Position numbers and translations under genes: made by a program
Shown: positions 39,974 to 48,701 of the stretch, piece after piece
How the letters are laid out: each line of letters opens with the position of its first letter
Position numbering within the stretch: position 1 is the first letter of the stretch
Source: Alkanophaga liquidiphilum
GTDB lineage: Archaea; Halobacteriota; Syntropharchaeia; Alkanophagales; B39-G2
Assembly (NCBI GenBank): GCA_029259535.1
Contig: JAPHEF010000002.1
Coordinates: 1-64,000, forward strand
DNA length: 64,000 nucleotides
Reading direction: 5' to 3'
Notes under the pieces: model-generated
What the model saw: only the letters and a program-made list of their open reading frames with translations
Told to the model about the DNA's origin: nothing
The model's database searches: none

Positions 39974-40372
39974 ATGCTGGTGGCGTATCTGCGGAGGTTG
40001 GGCGTTCGCATTGAAGTGGAGACGATGCCCACGGTCACGTCGGTCGTCGTCACCGGTATCTTTCTGGGAGCGACGCTCGCCGTGCTCCTGCCGTTCGTCC
40101 GTTTTGAGGTCGCAACGTTCTTCGCAGTGTTCATGCTCGGCATTTATGTTGCGCTTTTGAAAAGAGACGTTATTAAGGTAATTTTAGGGATTCTGCTCTC
40201 AGCAAATGCCTTATATCCGGCGTTAGCGTTACTTGAGCTGCCGTTTTCCATTTATTTGGTGTTTGACGTGACCGAGATTCTGGTGACGCTCGTGATGCTC
40301 TGGGTGGCGCTTTTGATCAAAGAGCGGTATGGAGCGTTAGACGGCTGGAAAGCGAACCTACTGAGGTGGTGA
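39974..40372 (+). CDS. HyfE/NuoK-like membrane subunit of hydrogenase-type complex
   Basis: The protein of about 132 residues has four or five helices. The segment AVFMLGIYVALLKRDVIKVILGILLSANALYPAL is similar to the HyfE/NuoK-type subunit, in which a Glu or Asp in the helices takes part in ion movement. It precedes two NuoL/M-like subunits, and this order matches Hyf-like complexes. The start is uncertain: ATG 39974 or ATG 40025. The normal N-terminal helix may have been lost, because the transposase remnant ends only 90 bases upstream. Confidence 0.6.
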   Translation: MLVAYLRRLGVRIEVETMPTVTSVVVTGIFLGATLAVLLPFVRFEVATFFAVFMLGIYVALLKRDVIKVILGILLSANALYPALALLELPFSIYLVFDVTEILVTLVMLWVALLIKERYGALDGWKANLLRW

Positions 40373-40374
40373 AA

Positions 40375-41813
40375 ATGGAGGAGGCAGCATACCTACCATT
40401 GGTGTTGATCCTGACGCCAGCGGTCGCAGGATGCTTGGCGCCGCTCATCGGCAAGGTCTCCGAAAAGGGCAGGGACGCATTTTCGGTGCTCATGGAAACA
40501 TTGACGCTCTTGATTGCTGTTTATGCCGCTTACGTCTGTTTCTCGGGCGTGGCGGGCGGTGTTGGCATCTGGGACTTTGCGCTGGACAGACTCAGTGCGC
40601 TCATCGCGCTGACAGTAACGATTCTCGGCTTCGCTGCAACGCTTTATTCCATTCATTATATCTCAGAAGAACCTCACCTTAACCGGTATTATGCATGCCT
40701 GCACTTCTTCGTCGCCGGGATGCTCGGCATGGTGCTTACGCAGAACGTCGCCTTCATGTATGTCTTCCTTGAGATTATGACGGTCGCTTCTTGCGTGCTC
40801 GTCGCCCACCGCACCTACAAGGAGGCGGCGGAGGCTGGCTACAAATATATCGTGCTCTGCACCATTGGTGCGCTTTTCGTGCTACTTGGCGTTGCGCTCA
40901 CTTATCAGCACTTCGGCACGCTGAGCCTAGTGGCGGTGGAGAAGTGGCGGCTGCTGACGGCGTAGTTCCGATGTTCATCGCTTTGAGCATAATCTTTGGC
41001 TTCGGTTTGAAGGCGGGCATAGTGCCGCTGCACGCTTGGTTGCCGGATGCACACGCCGAGGCGCCGTCCTCGATAAGCTGCCTGCTTTCTGGCGCAATGA
41101 TACACACCGCCGCTTATGCGATGGCGAAGGTTCTTTTCTCGTTATTTGCGGCGGAAGCTTTCGGCATGATCGGATTGTTATTGGTGAGCTTTGGCGTTCT
41201 GAGCATGATCGTCGGGACGATGCTAGCGCTCGTGCAGACGGACATGAAGCGGCTCCTCGCTTACTCAAGCGTCGACCAAATGGGTTTCATACTGCTGGGC
41301 TTCGGCTTAGGCTCCGTCCTCGGAGCGATAGGTGCGGCTTACCACATCCTCAGCCACTGCCTCGGCAAGGGGTTGTTGTTCCTTTCAGCGGGCGCAGTTA
41401 TCAAGGCAACCGGCACTCGCAATTTCAGAGAACTCGGCGGGCTCTCCTCGAAGATGCCTGTCACTGCCGTCGTTTCGATGATCGCAGCGCTGTCACTCTC
41501 CGGTGTCCCGCCATTTTCAGGCTTTATCTCTGAGTTCTTGATTTGTAAAGCAGCGTTCGAGGCTGGGCATCCGATTCTCGTGCTCATCATGCTCATCGTG
41601 AGCGTGACGACGCTCGCATATCTTTTGAGATTCTTGCACGCGACGTTCTTCGGCGAACCTAACGGAAGAAGCGAGACGGCAAAGGAGGCTCCTGCAAGCA
41701 TGCTTGTCCCGATGGTCATACTGGCGGCGCTTTGCATCCTCTTTGGCATTTTCCCGACGCCGGTGATTGAATTTGTTCGTGTGGCATGTGCCACGCTGTT
41801 GGGAGGGGTGTAA
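40375..41813 (+). pseudogene. NuoL/M-like (HyfB/MrpD) antiporter subunit with frameshift
   Basis: The N-terminal half (LVLILTPAVAGCLAPL, FALDRLSALIALTVTILGFAATLYS, VLTQNVAFMYVFLEIMTVAS, AGYKYIVLCTIGALFVLLG) and C-terminal half (GLKAGIVPLHAWLPDAHAEAP, LALVQTDMKRLLAYSSVDQMG, SGVPPFSGFISEF) are complementary parts of one proton-pumping-antiporter subunit. They are in different frames and join near 40941-40950. The lysine and glutamate of the channel are present (MFLE-type Glu, GLKAG Lys). With one base restored the protein would be about 480 residues. Start ATG 40375 has GAGGTGG upstream. Confidence 0.8.
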
Positions 41814-42233
41814 ATGTTCGAGAAGCTCATAAAGCTCAGCCGGAAAAAGTCGCCGTGGGCATTCCATATGAATACAGGCTCATGTAACAACTGTGACATT
41901 GAGATCATCGCCGCTTTGACGCCGAGGTTCGACGTCGAACGCTTTGGCATCCTGCTTGAAGGTTCGGCGAGGCATGCCGACATTTTACTCGTGACAGGCT
42001 TCGTTTCCAAGCAGAGCGTAAAGCGTCTGAAAAGGGTTTACGAGCAGACGCCGGAGCCAAAGCTCGTGGTCGCTGTCGGAGCCTGTGCGTGCAGCGGTGG
42101 CATCTTTAAAGACAGCTACAACATGGCTGGTCCCGTTGACAAGATAATCCCAGTGGATGTCTATATCGGTGGCTGCCCGCCGAGACCACAAGCGATTATT
42201 GATGGAATAGTTGCGGCGTTGGAGAAGCTTTGA
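41814..42233 (+). CDS. Group 4 [NiFe]-hydrogenase small subunit (EchC/HyfI/NuoB-like)
   Basis: The 139-residue protein has the Fe-S proximal-cluster cysteines in the NuoB pattern: GSCNNCDIEI (Cys residues 23 and 26), VGACACSGGIF and GGCPPRPQAI. It transfers electrons between the active-site subunit and the ferredoxin-like subunits. It directly follows the first antiporter subunit (stop TAA, then ATG with one base between) and precedes another NuoL/M-like gene. The gene is intact. Confidence 0.88.
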   Translation: MFEKLIKLSRKKSPWAFHMNTGSCNNCDIEIIAALTPRFDVERFGILLEGSARHADILLVTGFVSKQSVKRLKRVYEQTPEPKLVVAVGACACSGGIFKDSYNMAGPVDKIIPVDVYIGGCPPRPQAIIDGIVAALEKL

Positions 42234-42253
42234 GCTAAGTAGGAGGTATAGAA

Positions 42254-44147
42254 ATGGACGTGATAACCGCAGCAATACTCGCAATTGCAATCCCGTTTGT
42301 GTTTGCGGCAATAGCTCCCGCCCTAAGCAAGGCGAGTCCGAAGCTTCAGGGCTGGCTCGCCACGGTTGGCATCTTGATCTCGGCGGTGCTCGTCGCTTGG
42401 ATCACGCCCGCAGTCCTCAGGGCTAAGGGGCCGATAGTTGCGAGCTATGCATGGATACCACAGGCAGGCGTGCATTTCGCTCTTTACCTCGACCCTTTGG
42501 GCATTCTTCTCGCCTTGATTGCCTCGGGCTTCGGCTTCCTCGCCTTGCTCTATTCCGTAGACGACATGGAGCACGAGCACGGGCTTGGTCGCTACTATAT
42601 GTGGATGCTGATGTTCATAGGTTCGATGGTCGGGCTCGTGCTCGCTGGCGACCTTCTCCTACTGTTCGTCTTCTGGGAGATGACCTCGCTGACATCTTAT
42701 GGGCTCATAGGCTTCTACAAGGAGAGACGTGAGGACGTGAGTGCTGCACTTAAAGCCTTTGTGCTGACGCACGTCGGCGGCATCTTTCTGTTATTCGGCA
42801 TCTTCATCGCGTATTTGAACACTGGAACTTTCCTGTTTTCGGACATTGCGGCGAAAGGCTTTCCTGTTGGCAAAGAATTCTGGGCAGGCGTCGCCATTGC
42901 TTCGTTCCTCATTGGCGCAATCGCAAAATCCGTGCAGTTTCCAATGCACAACTGGCTGCCGAGCGCTACCGTTGCACCTTCTGCCGTCACGGCGTTGCTT
43001 CATGCGGCGGCGATGGTCAAAGCTGGCGTCTATCTCGTTGCAAGAATGTATACGTTGTTTCCAGAGTTCATGGCAGCATCATGGCATCTCGTGGTCGTGC
43101 TTATAGGCGCTGTGACGATGGTAGTAGGCGTGATGAACGCCCTCGTGCAAACCGGACCTGAAGCGGCTTTTGGCATACCACACGATAAGCCAGATTGGCT
43201 ACATGATAACGGCGCTCGGCTTGGGCACGACGCTCGGCATCGCCGCCGGGCTTTTCCACTGTCTAAATCACGCAGTCTTCAAGGGCTGTCTATTTTTGTG
43301 CGCTGGCGCTCTAATTTACGCAACAGGCTCCAGAAGCCTCGACGACTACGGTGGGCTTGCAAAGAACATGCCGGTGACCGCATTCGCCCTCATCGTGGCA
43401 GCAGCTTCCATTTCGGGCATTCCGCCGTTTAACGGCTTCGTGAGCAAGTGGTTGATCTACAGCGCGGCGATAGATGCTGGTTACGCATGGGCGGCAGTCG
43501 TCGCAATGTTCGTGAGCGCAATGACGCTCGCTTCTTTCGTGAAGGTTGTTCACTCAGCGCTCTTCGGACCACAGCCAAAGCGGCTTAAAGACGTAAAGGA
43601 AGTGCCGCCGACCATGCAGGCTACGCTCATAGTTTTGGCACTGGCGTGCATAATTTTCGGAATTGTGCCGAAGCTCCCGCTAATGATAATAGGGTCTGCA
43701 GCAGCAGCTCTCGTCCCCGGAGGTATAACGGCTACGTATTTCGGCGTTATCACCGAAATCGGGATTTGGGTGCCAACGGTGGCAACGCTCCTCATAATGG
43801 TAGGCATGGTCGTGGGCGTGCTGCTGTATTACGCCGGCATGAGAGCTGCGCCGGAGAAGCCATCCGCCGAGAAGAAGCTTCCTTTCATCGGCGGTGAGGA
43901 CATAGACCCAGACGAGATGATTTTCTCGTCACACCACATGTTCACCGCCGTTAAGTCTTCGCTGAAGCCGTTCTACGGATTTGCGGGGCGTGGCGGCATG
44001 GACTTTGTGGACTACGGCTTTGCGGGTGTTATAGAAAGAGCATGCGATGCCTTTAGAAAGACACACACCGGCACTTTGCGCATGTATGTGCTCTGGTGTT
44101 TGATAACGCTTGTAGTGTTAGCGTCGGTGCTGTTATGGTGGTCGTGA
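42254..44147 (+). pseudogene. Second NuoL/M-like (HyfF/MbhH) antiporter subunit with frameshift
   Basis: Up to about 43154 the frame gives LQGWLATVGILISAVLVAW, YLDPLGILLALIASGFGFLA, LLLFVFWEMTSLTSYGLIGF and AKSVQFPMHNWLPSATVAPS, typical of NuoL/HyfF. The sequence then has one extra base in ACCGGAC (about 43154) and the continuing domain DLKRLLAYHTISQIGYMIT, SISGIPPFNGFVSKWLIYSA and a long C-terminal helix tail appears in another frame, ending at 44147. The restored protein would be about 630 residues. The start ATG 42254 follows TAGGAGG. Confidence 0.8.
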
Positions 44148-44611
44148 TGGCGGAAGACGTTGTTAAAAGGACTGCGGAGGAGATAAAGGAGCGGCTGAAG
44201 GGACATTTCATAGAATACGAGCTGAAGCCGTTTGCTAAGGGGAAATGTGTCTTCATGAGGATAAGAAAGGAAGGGATAAGGGAAGCTGCTGAGATACTAT
44301 CTAACGAGTTTAGTGCGAAATTGAATACGGTTTCGGCGGTGGAGCATGCCTCCTTTTTCGAGATAATCTATCATTTTTCGCTGTGTGAGCGTGGCGTTCT
44401 CGTGAATCTGCGGGTAGAGATAGCAAAGGATGAAAGTATGGACTCGATAACGCCGCTAATTCCGGGGGCGAGCTTCATAGAGCGGGAGATTCATGACCTC
44501 TTTGGCGTGCGTTTCGAAGGGCACCCAGACCCCAGGAGGCTCATACTGCCGGATGATTGGCCTGAGGGGGTATGTCCGCTGAGGAAGAGCTATAAGTTAG
44601 AAAGGAGGTGA
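44147..44611 (+). CDS. NuoC/HycE N-terminal-like subunit
   Basis: The 154-residue protein has the 30-kDa subunit fold of complex I and hydrogenases: HFSLCERGVLVNLRVEIAKD, then ITPLIPGASFIEREIHDLFGV and FEGHPDPRRLILPDDWPEG, which are the NuoC signature segments. It helps position the large subunit and Fe-S clusters. The ATG 44147 overlaps the stop of the antiporter gene (TGATG) and TTG/ATG codons further upstream are inside that gene. It is intact. Confidence 0.87.
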   Translation: MAEDVVKRTAEEIKERLKGHFIEYELKPFAKGKCVFMRIRKEGIREAAEILSNEFSAKLNTVSAVEHASFFEIIYHFSLCERGVLVNLRVEIAKDESMDSITPLIPGASFIEREIHDLFGVRFEGHPDPRRLILPDDWPEGVCPLRKSYKLERR

Positions 44612-44615
44612 GAGC

Positions 44616-45796
44616 GTGCCGAGATTTGCGACAGTTCCGATCGGACCTTATCACCCGGCATTAAAAGAGCAGGAGCTTTTCAAGTTAAAAGTGGACGGCG
44701 AAACCGTTGTGGATGTGGACATAAGGATAGGATATAACCATAGGGGCATCGAAAAGCTCTCAGAAAGCATGACTTATCATCAGATAACGTTTCTCGTGGA
44801 GAGGATTTGTGGGATTTGCTCTAACATTCATCCTTTGTGTTACGTGCAAGCAGCAGAAGCTATCGCGGGCATCGAGCCGCCCGAACGTGCTTTATACATA
44901 AGGACGGTCATCGAAGAGCTGGAGCGAATACACAGCCACCTCCTCTGGCTGGGCATTGGCGCTCATATTATCGGCTTCGACACGCTTTTCATGTGGGTCT
45001 GGAAAATCAGAGAGCCCGTTCTCGATATCTTTGAGATGGTTTGCGGAAACAGGCAGACGTATGCAATGATGAAAATCGGTGGCGTTCGCAGGGACATAAA
45101 GGAGGAGCACAGGCCAATGATTTTGAAAATTATGGATGAGACGGAACGTGCTGTGAAGAACATAATAGACATGGTGCTGGAAGACCCAGTGGCGAGGGCG
45201 CGGCTCGAAGATGTAGGCGTGCTCACAAAAGAAGATGCTCGTAGGTATTGCACTGTAGGTCCAACGGCAAGAGGCTCTGGATTGAAGATTGACGTGAGGA
45301 AAGACCATCCACATGCCGCATACGACCTCGTAGATTTCAAAGTTCCGGTGATGACCGAGGGCGATGTGTTCGCAAAGACCGTCGTGCGGCTCGAGGAGGT
45401 TTTAGAGGCAGTAAGCATAGTCAAGCAGGCGTTAGATGTGATGCCGCATGGAGAAATTGCGACGGAGTTCAAAGAGATGCCGCCGGGTAAGGGCGTCGGG
45501 ATGGCGGAGGCGCCCCGTGGCGAGGACATACATTACGTGAAGTCGAACGGCACGAACATGCCAAAACGCCACAAGATAAGGGCGCCGTCATACGTGAATA
45601 TCCCATCGCTGAAGCCGCAGCTCATCGGCTATGAGGGGTCGCCGACGCCCCGATAATAATAGCGGCGATCGACCCGTGTTTCAGCTGCACCGACCGCATC
45701 ACCATCGTCGACCCGAGCGGCGGGAAGCCGAAAACGCTAAGCTGGGACGCTCTCGTTTACCTCTCTCGGAAAAAATCAAGGAGGTGCGTGCGTTGA
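44616..45796 (+). pseudogene. Group 4 [NiFe]-hydrogenase large subunit (HyfG/EchE-like) with frameshift
   Basis: The N-terminal part has the L1 nickel motif ERICGICSNIHPLCYVQAAE near residues 66-85, and PTARGSGLKIDVRKDHPHAAYD and NGTNMPKRHKIRAPSYVNIPSLK. Its frame stops at 45654, but the C-terminal L2 motif ADAPIIIAAIDPCFSCTDRI, with the second nickel-binding Cys pair, follows in another frame through to a stop at 45796. The join is in a run of four G at 45635-45638. Both Cys pairs are still encoded, so the enzyme would be a true [NiFe] hydrogenase rather than a complex-I subunit if the frame were restored. Start GTG 44616 has AAGGAGGTG upstream. Confidence 0.85.
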
Positions 45797-46734
45797 ACGC
45801 TGGAGTAGTGTTACTGAATCTTTTAGTATATCCGGGCTTCATATTCACCGCAGTCGTAGGTTTGTTGTTCCTCTGGCTGGTGAGGAAGCTGTTGGCGAGG
45901 TTCCAGTGGCGGGTCGGTCCGCCAATATATCAAACGTTTGCGGATGTCATCAAGTTGCTGTCTAAGGAGAGTGTAGTCCCAGAGAGTGCAAATAAATTTA
46001 TGTTTGTTACGGCGCCGGTGCTGGCGCTAGCAGCGGTCACGCTCGCAATGCTGCTGATTCCCGTCGGCGCAAAGAATCCGGCTCTCGGCTTCCTCGGCGA
46101 CGTTATAGTTTTAATTTACTTACTGACGATTCCAAGCGTTGCGATCATAATCGGCGGGTCGTCGTCGGCAAACCCGTTCGGGGCGATCGGCGCATCGAGG
46201 GAAATAAGCTTAACGATTGCATACGAGCTTGGTTTGGTGCTTTCCGTCCTGACGTTGTGCGTTGATGTCAACTCCCTGCTCATGGAGAGCGTCACGGGCT
46301 TCAACTTCCTGAGGTATCCGCTTGCCGCCGTCGCCCTTTTCATCTGCGTCGTTGCAAAGCTTGGGATTACGCCCTTCGACATTCCAGAAGCGAAGACTGA
46401 AATCATGGCAGGTCCTTACACCGAGTATTCAGGAAGGCTTCTTGGGATTTTCAAGCTGACGCATGCGATGCTGCTGTTTGCGCTGAGTAGTCTTTTTGTC
46501 TCGCTGTTCTTCGCAGGACCGTTCACCGGGAACTACGTGGTAGACGTGCTCGTGCATCTCGTGAAATGCGTGCTCGTGGTCGTCGTCATCGCCGTGGTTG
46601 CGGCTGCGAACCCGAGGCTGCGAATCGACCAAGCCTTGAGGTTCTTCTGGGGATTTGTGTTCGTGCTGGCGCTTATTGATTTTATGAGGGCGTTAATTCC
46701 GGTGCTGGGGTGGTGGCATGAAGCTGCCTTATAA
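45793..46734 (+). CDS. NuoH/HyfC-like membrane subunit
   Basis: The protein of about 313 residues has eight helices and the NuoH-type conserved loops: RVGPPIYQTFADVIKLLSKE near residues 40-59, GGSSSANPFGAIGASREISL near 120-139 and GITPFDIPEAKTEIMAGPYTEYSG near 195-218. It forms the proton or sodium channel entrance near the hydrogenase module. Start TTG 45793 follows AAGGAGGTG and overlaps the (frame-restored) large-subunit stop. It is intact. Confidence 0.88.
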   Translation: MNAGVVLLNLLVYPGFIFTAVVGLLFLWLVRKLLARFQWRVGPPIYQTFADVIKLLSKESVVPESANKFMFVTAPVLALAAVTLAMLLIPVGAKNPALGFLGDVIVLIYLLTIPSVAIIIGGSSSANPFGAIGASREISLTIAYELGLVLSVLTLCVDVNSLLMESVTGFNFLRYPLAAVALFICVVAKLGITPFDIPEAKTEIMAGPYTEYSGRLLGIFKLTHAMLLFALSSLFVSLFFAGPFTGNYVVDVLVHLVKCVLVVVVIAVVAAANPRLRIDQALRFFWGFVFVLALIDFMRALIPVLGWWHEAAL

Positions 46735-47329
46735 AATACGGGAGTTTGCTGAAGCCGTAAGGTCGAGTTTGAGTAGCCCTTACACCGTTCGTTATCCCTT
46801 TGAGCCGTCGCCGGCGCCTGAGGGCTTTAGGGGCAAGCCGCAGTTCGACGAGGCGAAGTGCATGGGCTGCGGCGCCTGCGTCGAAGGCTGCCCGACGGGC
46901 GCTCTCACTCTGACAGATGAGGGTAACGTCAGAATCATAGAGCTTTTCTACGGACGCTGCATCATGTGCGGGCAATGTGTTGAAAGATGTCCGGTCGAAG
47001 CGATAAAGCTGACGACAGAATACAGCATTGTTTATACTGCAAAGGAAGAAGCGCTGACGTCAATCCGGCGGACGCTGGTGTGTTGTGAGATTTGTGGCAC
47101 GCCGATAACCACGTTGGAACACCTAAAATGGATAACAGAGAAACTTGGGGAATTAGCGTTGAGCAACTCGACGCTCGTGGCGGTTATGCAGGATTTAGCC
47201 TTGGGTAAGACGCCGACGAGGGCGCCGAAGGCGAAGGAAATCGACAGGAGCGACATCATCCGCGTGCTCTGCCATAAGTGCCGGCGGAGAGCCATGGCTG
47301 TGGACCACGGCTGGAGAGCCAAATATTAG
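46718..47329 (+). CDS. NuoI/HyfH-like 2x[4Fe-4S] ferredoxin subunit
   Basis: The 203-residue protein has two C-x2-C-x2-C-x3-C motifs: CMGCGACVEGCP near 48-59 and CIMCGQCVERCP near 81-92, ligands for the two clusters that feed electrons to the hydrogenase small subunit. A C-terminal extension contains CCEICG near 127-132 and CHKCRR near 188, perhaps a zinc site; this extension is longer than in NuoI. It overlaps the NuoH-like gene by 17 bases and ends the operon. Confidence 0.88.
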   Translation: MKLPYKIREFAEAVRSSLSSPYTVRYPFEPSPAPEGFRGKPQFDEAKCMGCGACVEGCPTGALTLTDEGNVRIIELFYGRCIMCGQCVERCPVEAIKLTTEYSIVYTAKEEALTSIRRTLVCCEICGTPITTLEHLKWITEKLGELALSNSTLVAVMQDLALGKTPTRAPKAKEIDRSDIIRVLCHKCRRRAMAVDHGWRAKY

Positions 47330-47387
47330 TTGCTAACGCTGCTACACGACTTAGTTGTGATAAAAGCCTTCCCTCCCTATTTTTAAT

Positions 47388-48050
47388 TTATATGCTTCCC
47401 AAATTCGCCTCTCCCTTCCACAACTCGATTTGTTCACAACTCAGAGCGAGGAGCCTCAGCTCAAACCTAAAGCTTTGCTCGTCGTATTCAAAAACGCCGT
47501 CCGCAACGATTTTCTCCCCTTCGTCCAGCGTTTCGGTCACGCTGGCGTTTGCCATGACTCTCAGCTCGGCTCCACCGCCTTCCAAGTAGAACACATTCGT
47601 GTAGAGCCTTGAGACTGTGCCGACAACACGCACTCGCTCGCCGACGTATTTCTGCGGCAACGCCGCCAGCTGCGGCACGAATACAACTTCGCTCGAATTC
47701 AGCAGTTCTACGCGGTCTGCGGACGTTAAAATTTCGTGTTCGCCCTCGTAGAGCCTGACGACGCCTACGACGCTCACCTCAGAGCCGTAGCCTATATCAA
47801 GCCCCTCGCCGCCCCTCACGAAGACATCAACGGAAGAGCCGTTGCGCCGCAGCGTCAGCACGCAAGAACCCCCGCTCACGATACGGACATCGGAAACAAC
47901 TCCCTCAACATCCACGTATTTACCCTCATAATTCGGTATTTCCTCTATTCCTACTTTCACGGGGGCGACGAGCGTCGAAATCCAGTAAAGAAAAATTATT
48001 CCTACAACGGAAAATGCGACGACAAGCTTACTGATTGCGGAGGGGTTCAT
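47388..48050 (-). CDS. Membrane-anchored OB-fold protein
   Basis: The protein of about 220 residues starts MNPSAISKLVVAFSVVGIIF with one N-terminal helix, then two OB-fold-like domains: ARV-type beta segments IPNYEGKYVDVEGVVSDVRI, SVDVFVRGG, YGSEVSVVGVVRLYEGEHEI, and YVGERVRVVGTVSRLYTN, LRVMANASV. OB folds of this type with an anchor occur in archaeal proteins of unknown role, some near ribosomal genes. I choose ATG 48050 because it begins at the signal helix. A longer frame to 48239 would overlap the convergent ribosomal protein gene promoter. Confidence 0.55.
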   Translation of the reverse strand: MNPSAISKLVVAFSVVGIIFLYWISTLVAPVKVGIEEIPNYEGKYVDVEGVVSDVRIVSGGSCVLTLRRNGSSVDVFVRGGEGLDIGYGSEVSVVGVVRLYEGEHEILTSADRVELLNSSEVVFVPQLAALPQKYVGERVRVVGTVSRLYTNVFYLEGGGAELRVMANASVTETLDEGEKIVADGVFEYDEQSFRFELRLLALSCEQIELWKGEANLGSI

Positions 48051-48102
48051 ACTGAAATCTCTTTCCGAAAACTTCTTAAAATGTCTCGTCTCATGAATTT
48101 CG

Positions 48103-48330
48103 ATGCCGCGGTATTTAGTAGAGGGAGAGTTCCGGGCAAGCAAGAAATGGCAGAAGTTCCGTAAGGAGGTGGAAAGCCTTAGTGAGAAGCTTGCTATCGA
48201 GAAAGTCCTTTCGATAATGGGGAGCAAGCACCGCCTCAAGCGAAATATGATACGAATAAAAAGCGTCGTTCAGCAAGGGAGCGACGGCGAGGCAACAAGC
48301 TCCATGAGTATGGCATCCTCGTCTTCGTAG
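48103..48330 (+). CDS. rplX: Ribosomal protein LX (L18Ae/L20a)
   Basis: The 75-residue product starts MPRYLVEGEFRASKKWQKF, continues KLAIEKVLSIMGSKHRLKRN and IRIKSV, which is the archaeal LX (eukaryal eL20-like) small protein of the large ribosomal subunit. The C-terminal tail is Ser-rich and lies over the convergent acetyltransferase gene. A TATA-like TTCTTAAAATG lies about 30 bases upstream. Confidence 0.82.
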   Translation: MPRYLVEGEFRASKKWQKFRKEVESLSEKLAIEKVLSIMGSKHRLKRNMIRIKSVVQQGSDGEATSSMSMASSSS

Positions 48331-48701
48331 TATCTCGGCGCCCTCCCGACACGCCTGAACCCCAATTTTTCGTAGAACCTCTGCGCACCTATGTTGCTCT
48401 CTCGCACTTCCACGAACGCCCTTCCTCCCGAGGATCTCAGCACCGCCCTCACAAGGCTCGTGCCTATGCCACGGCGGCGATGCTCCCTCGCTACTGCTAT
48501 CGAAATTATGTGCCCATCGTCGTCGAAAAGGACATAGCCCCGAACCTCGCCGCTCTCGTCGTCTTCGTAAACTAAAAAGTTGTCGGGGATTGTTTTTGCA
48601 TAATATAGAAACGTGTATCTGCTGTAAGCCGATTTTGGGAATGCGTCTCGCTCTATTTCAAGGATTCTCGGCAAGTCTTCCCTTCGAAACCTCCTAATCA
48701 T
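48270..48701 (-). CDS. GNAT N-acetyltransferase (RimI-like)
   Basis: The 143-residue protein has the GNAT acetyl-CoA site: ISIAVAREHRRRGIGTSLV near residues 64-82 (R-x-x-G-x-G/A) and the later VRESNIGAQRFYEKLGF, typical of RimI/Ard1-like N-terminal acetyltransferases. It may acetylate ribosomal or other nascent proteins. It overlaps the M20 peptidase gene by 8 bases upstream and the 3' end of LX on the other strand. Confidence 0.85.
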   Translation of the reverse strand: MIRRFRREDLPRILEIERDAFPKSAYSRYTFLYYAKTIPDNFLVYEDDESGEVRGYVLFDDDGHIISIAVAREHRRRGIGTSLVRAVLRSSGGRAFVEVRESNIGAQRFYEKLGFRRVGRAPRYYEDEDAILMELVASPSLPC

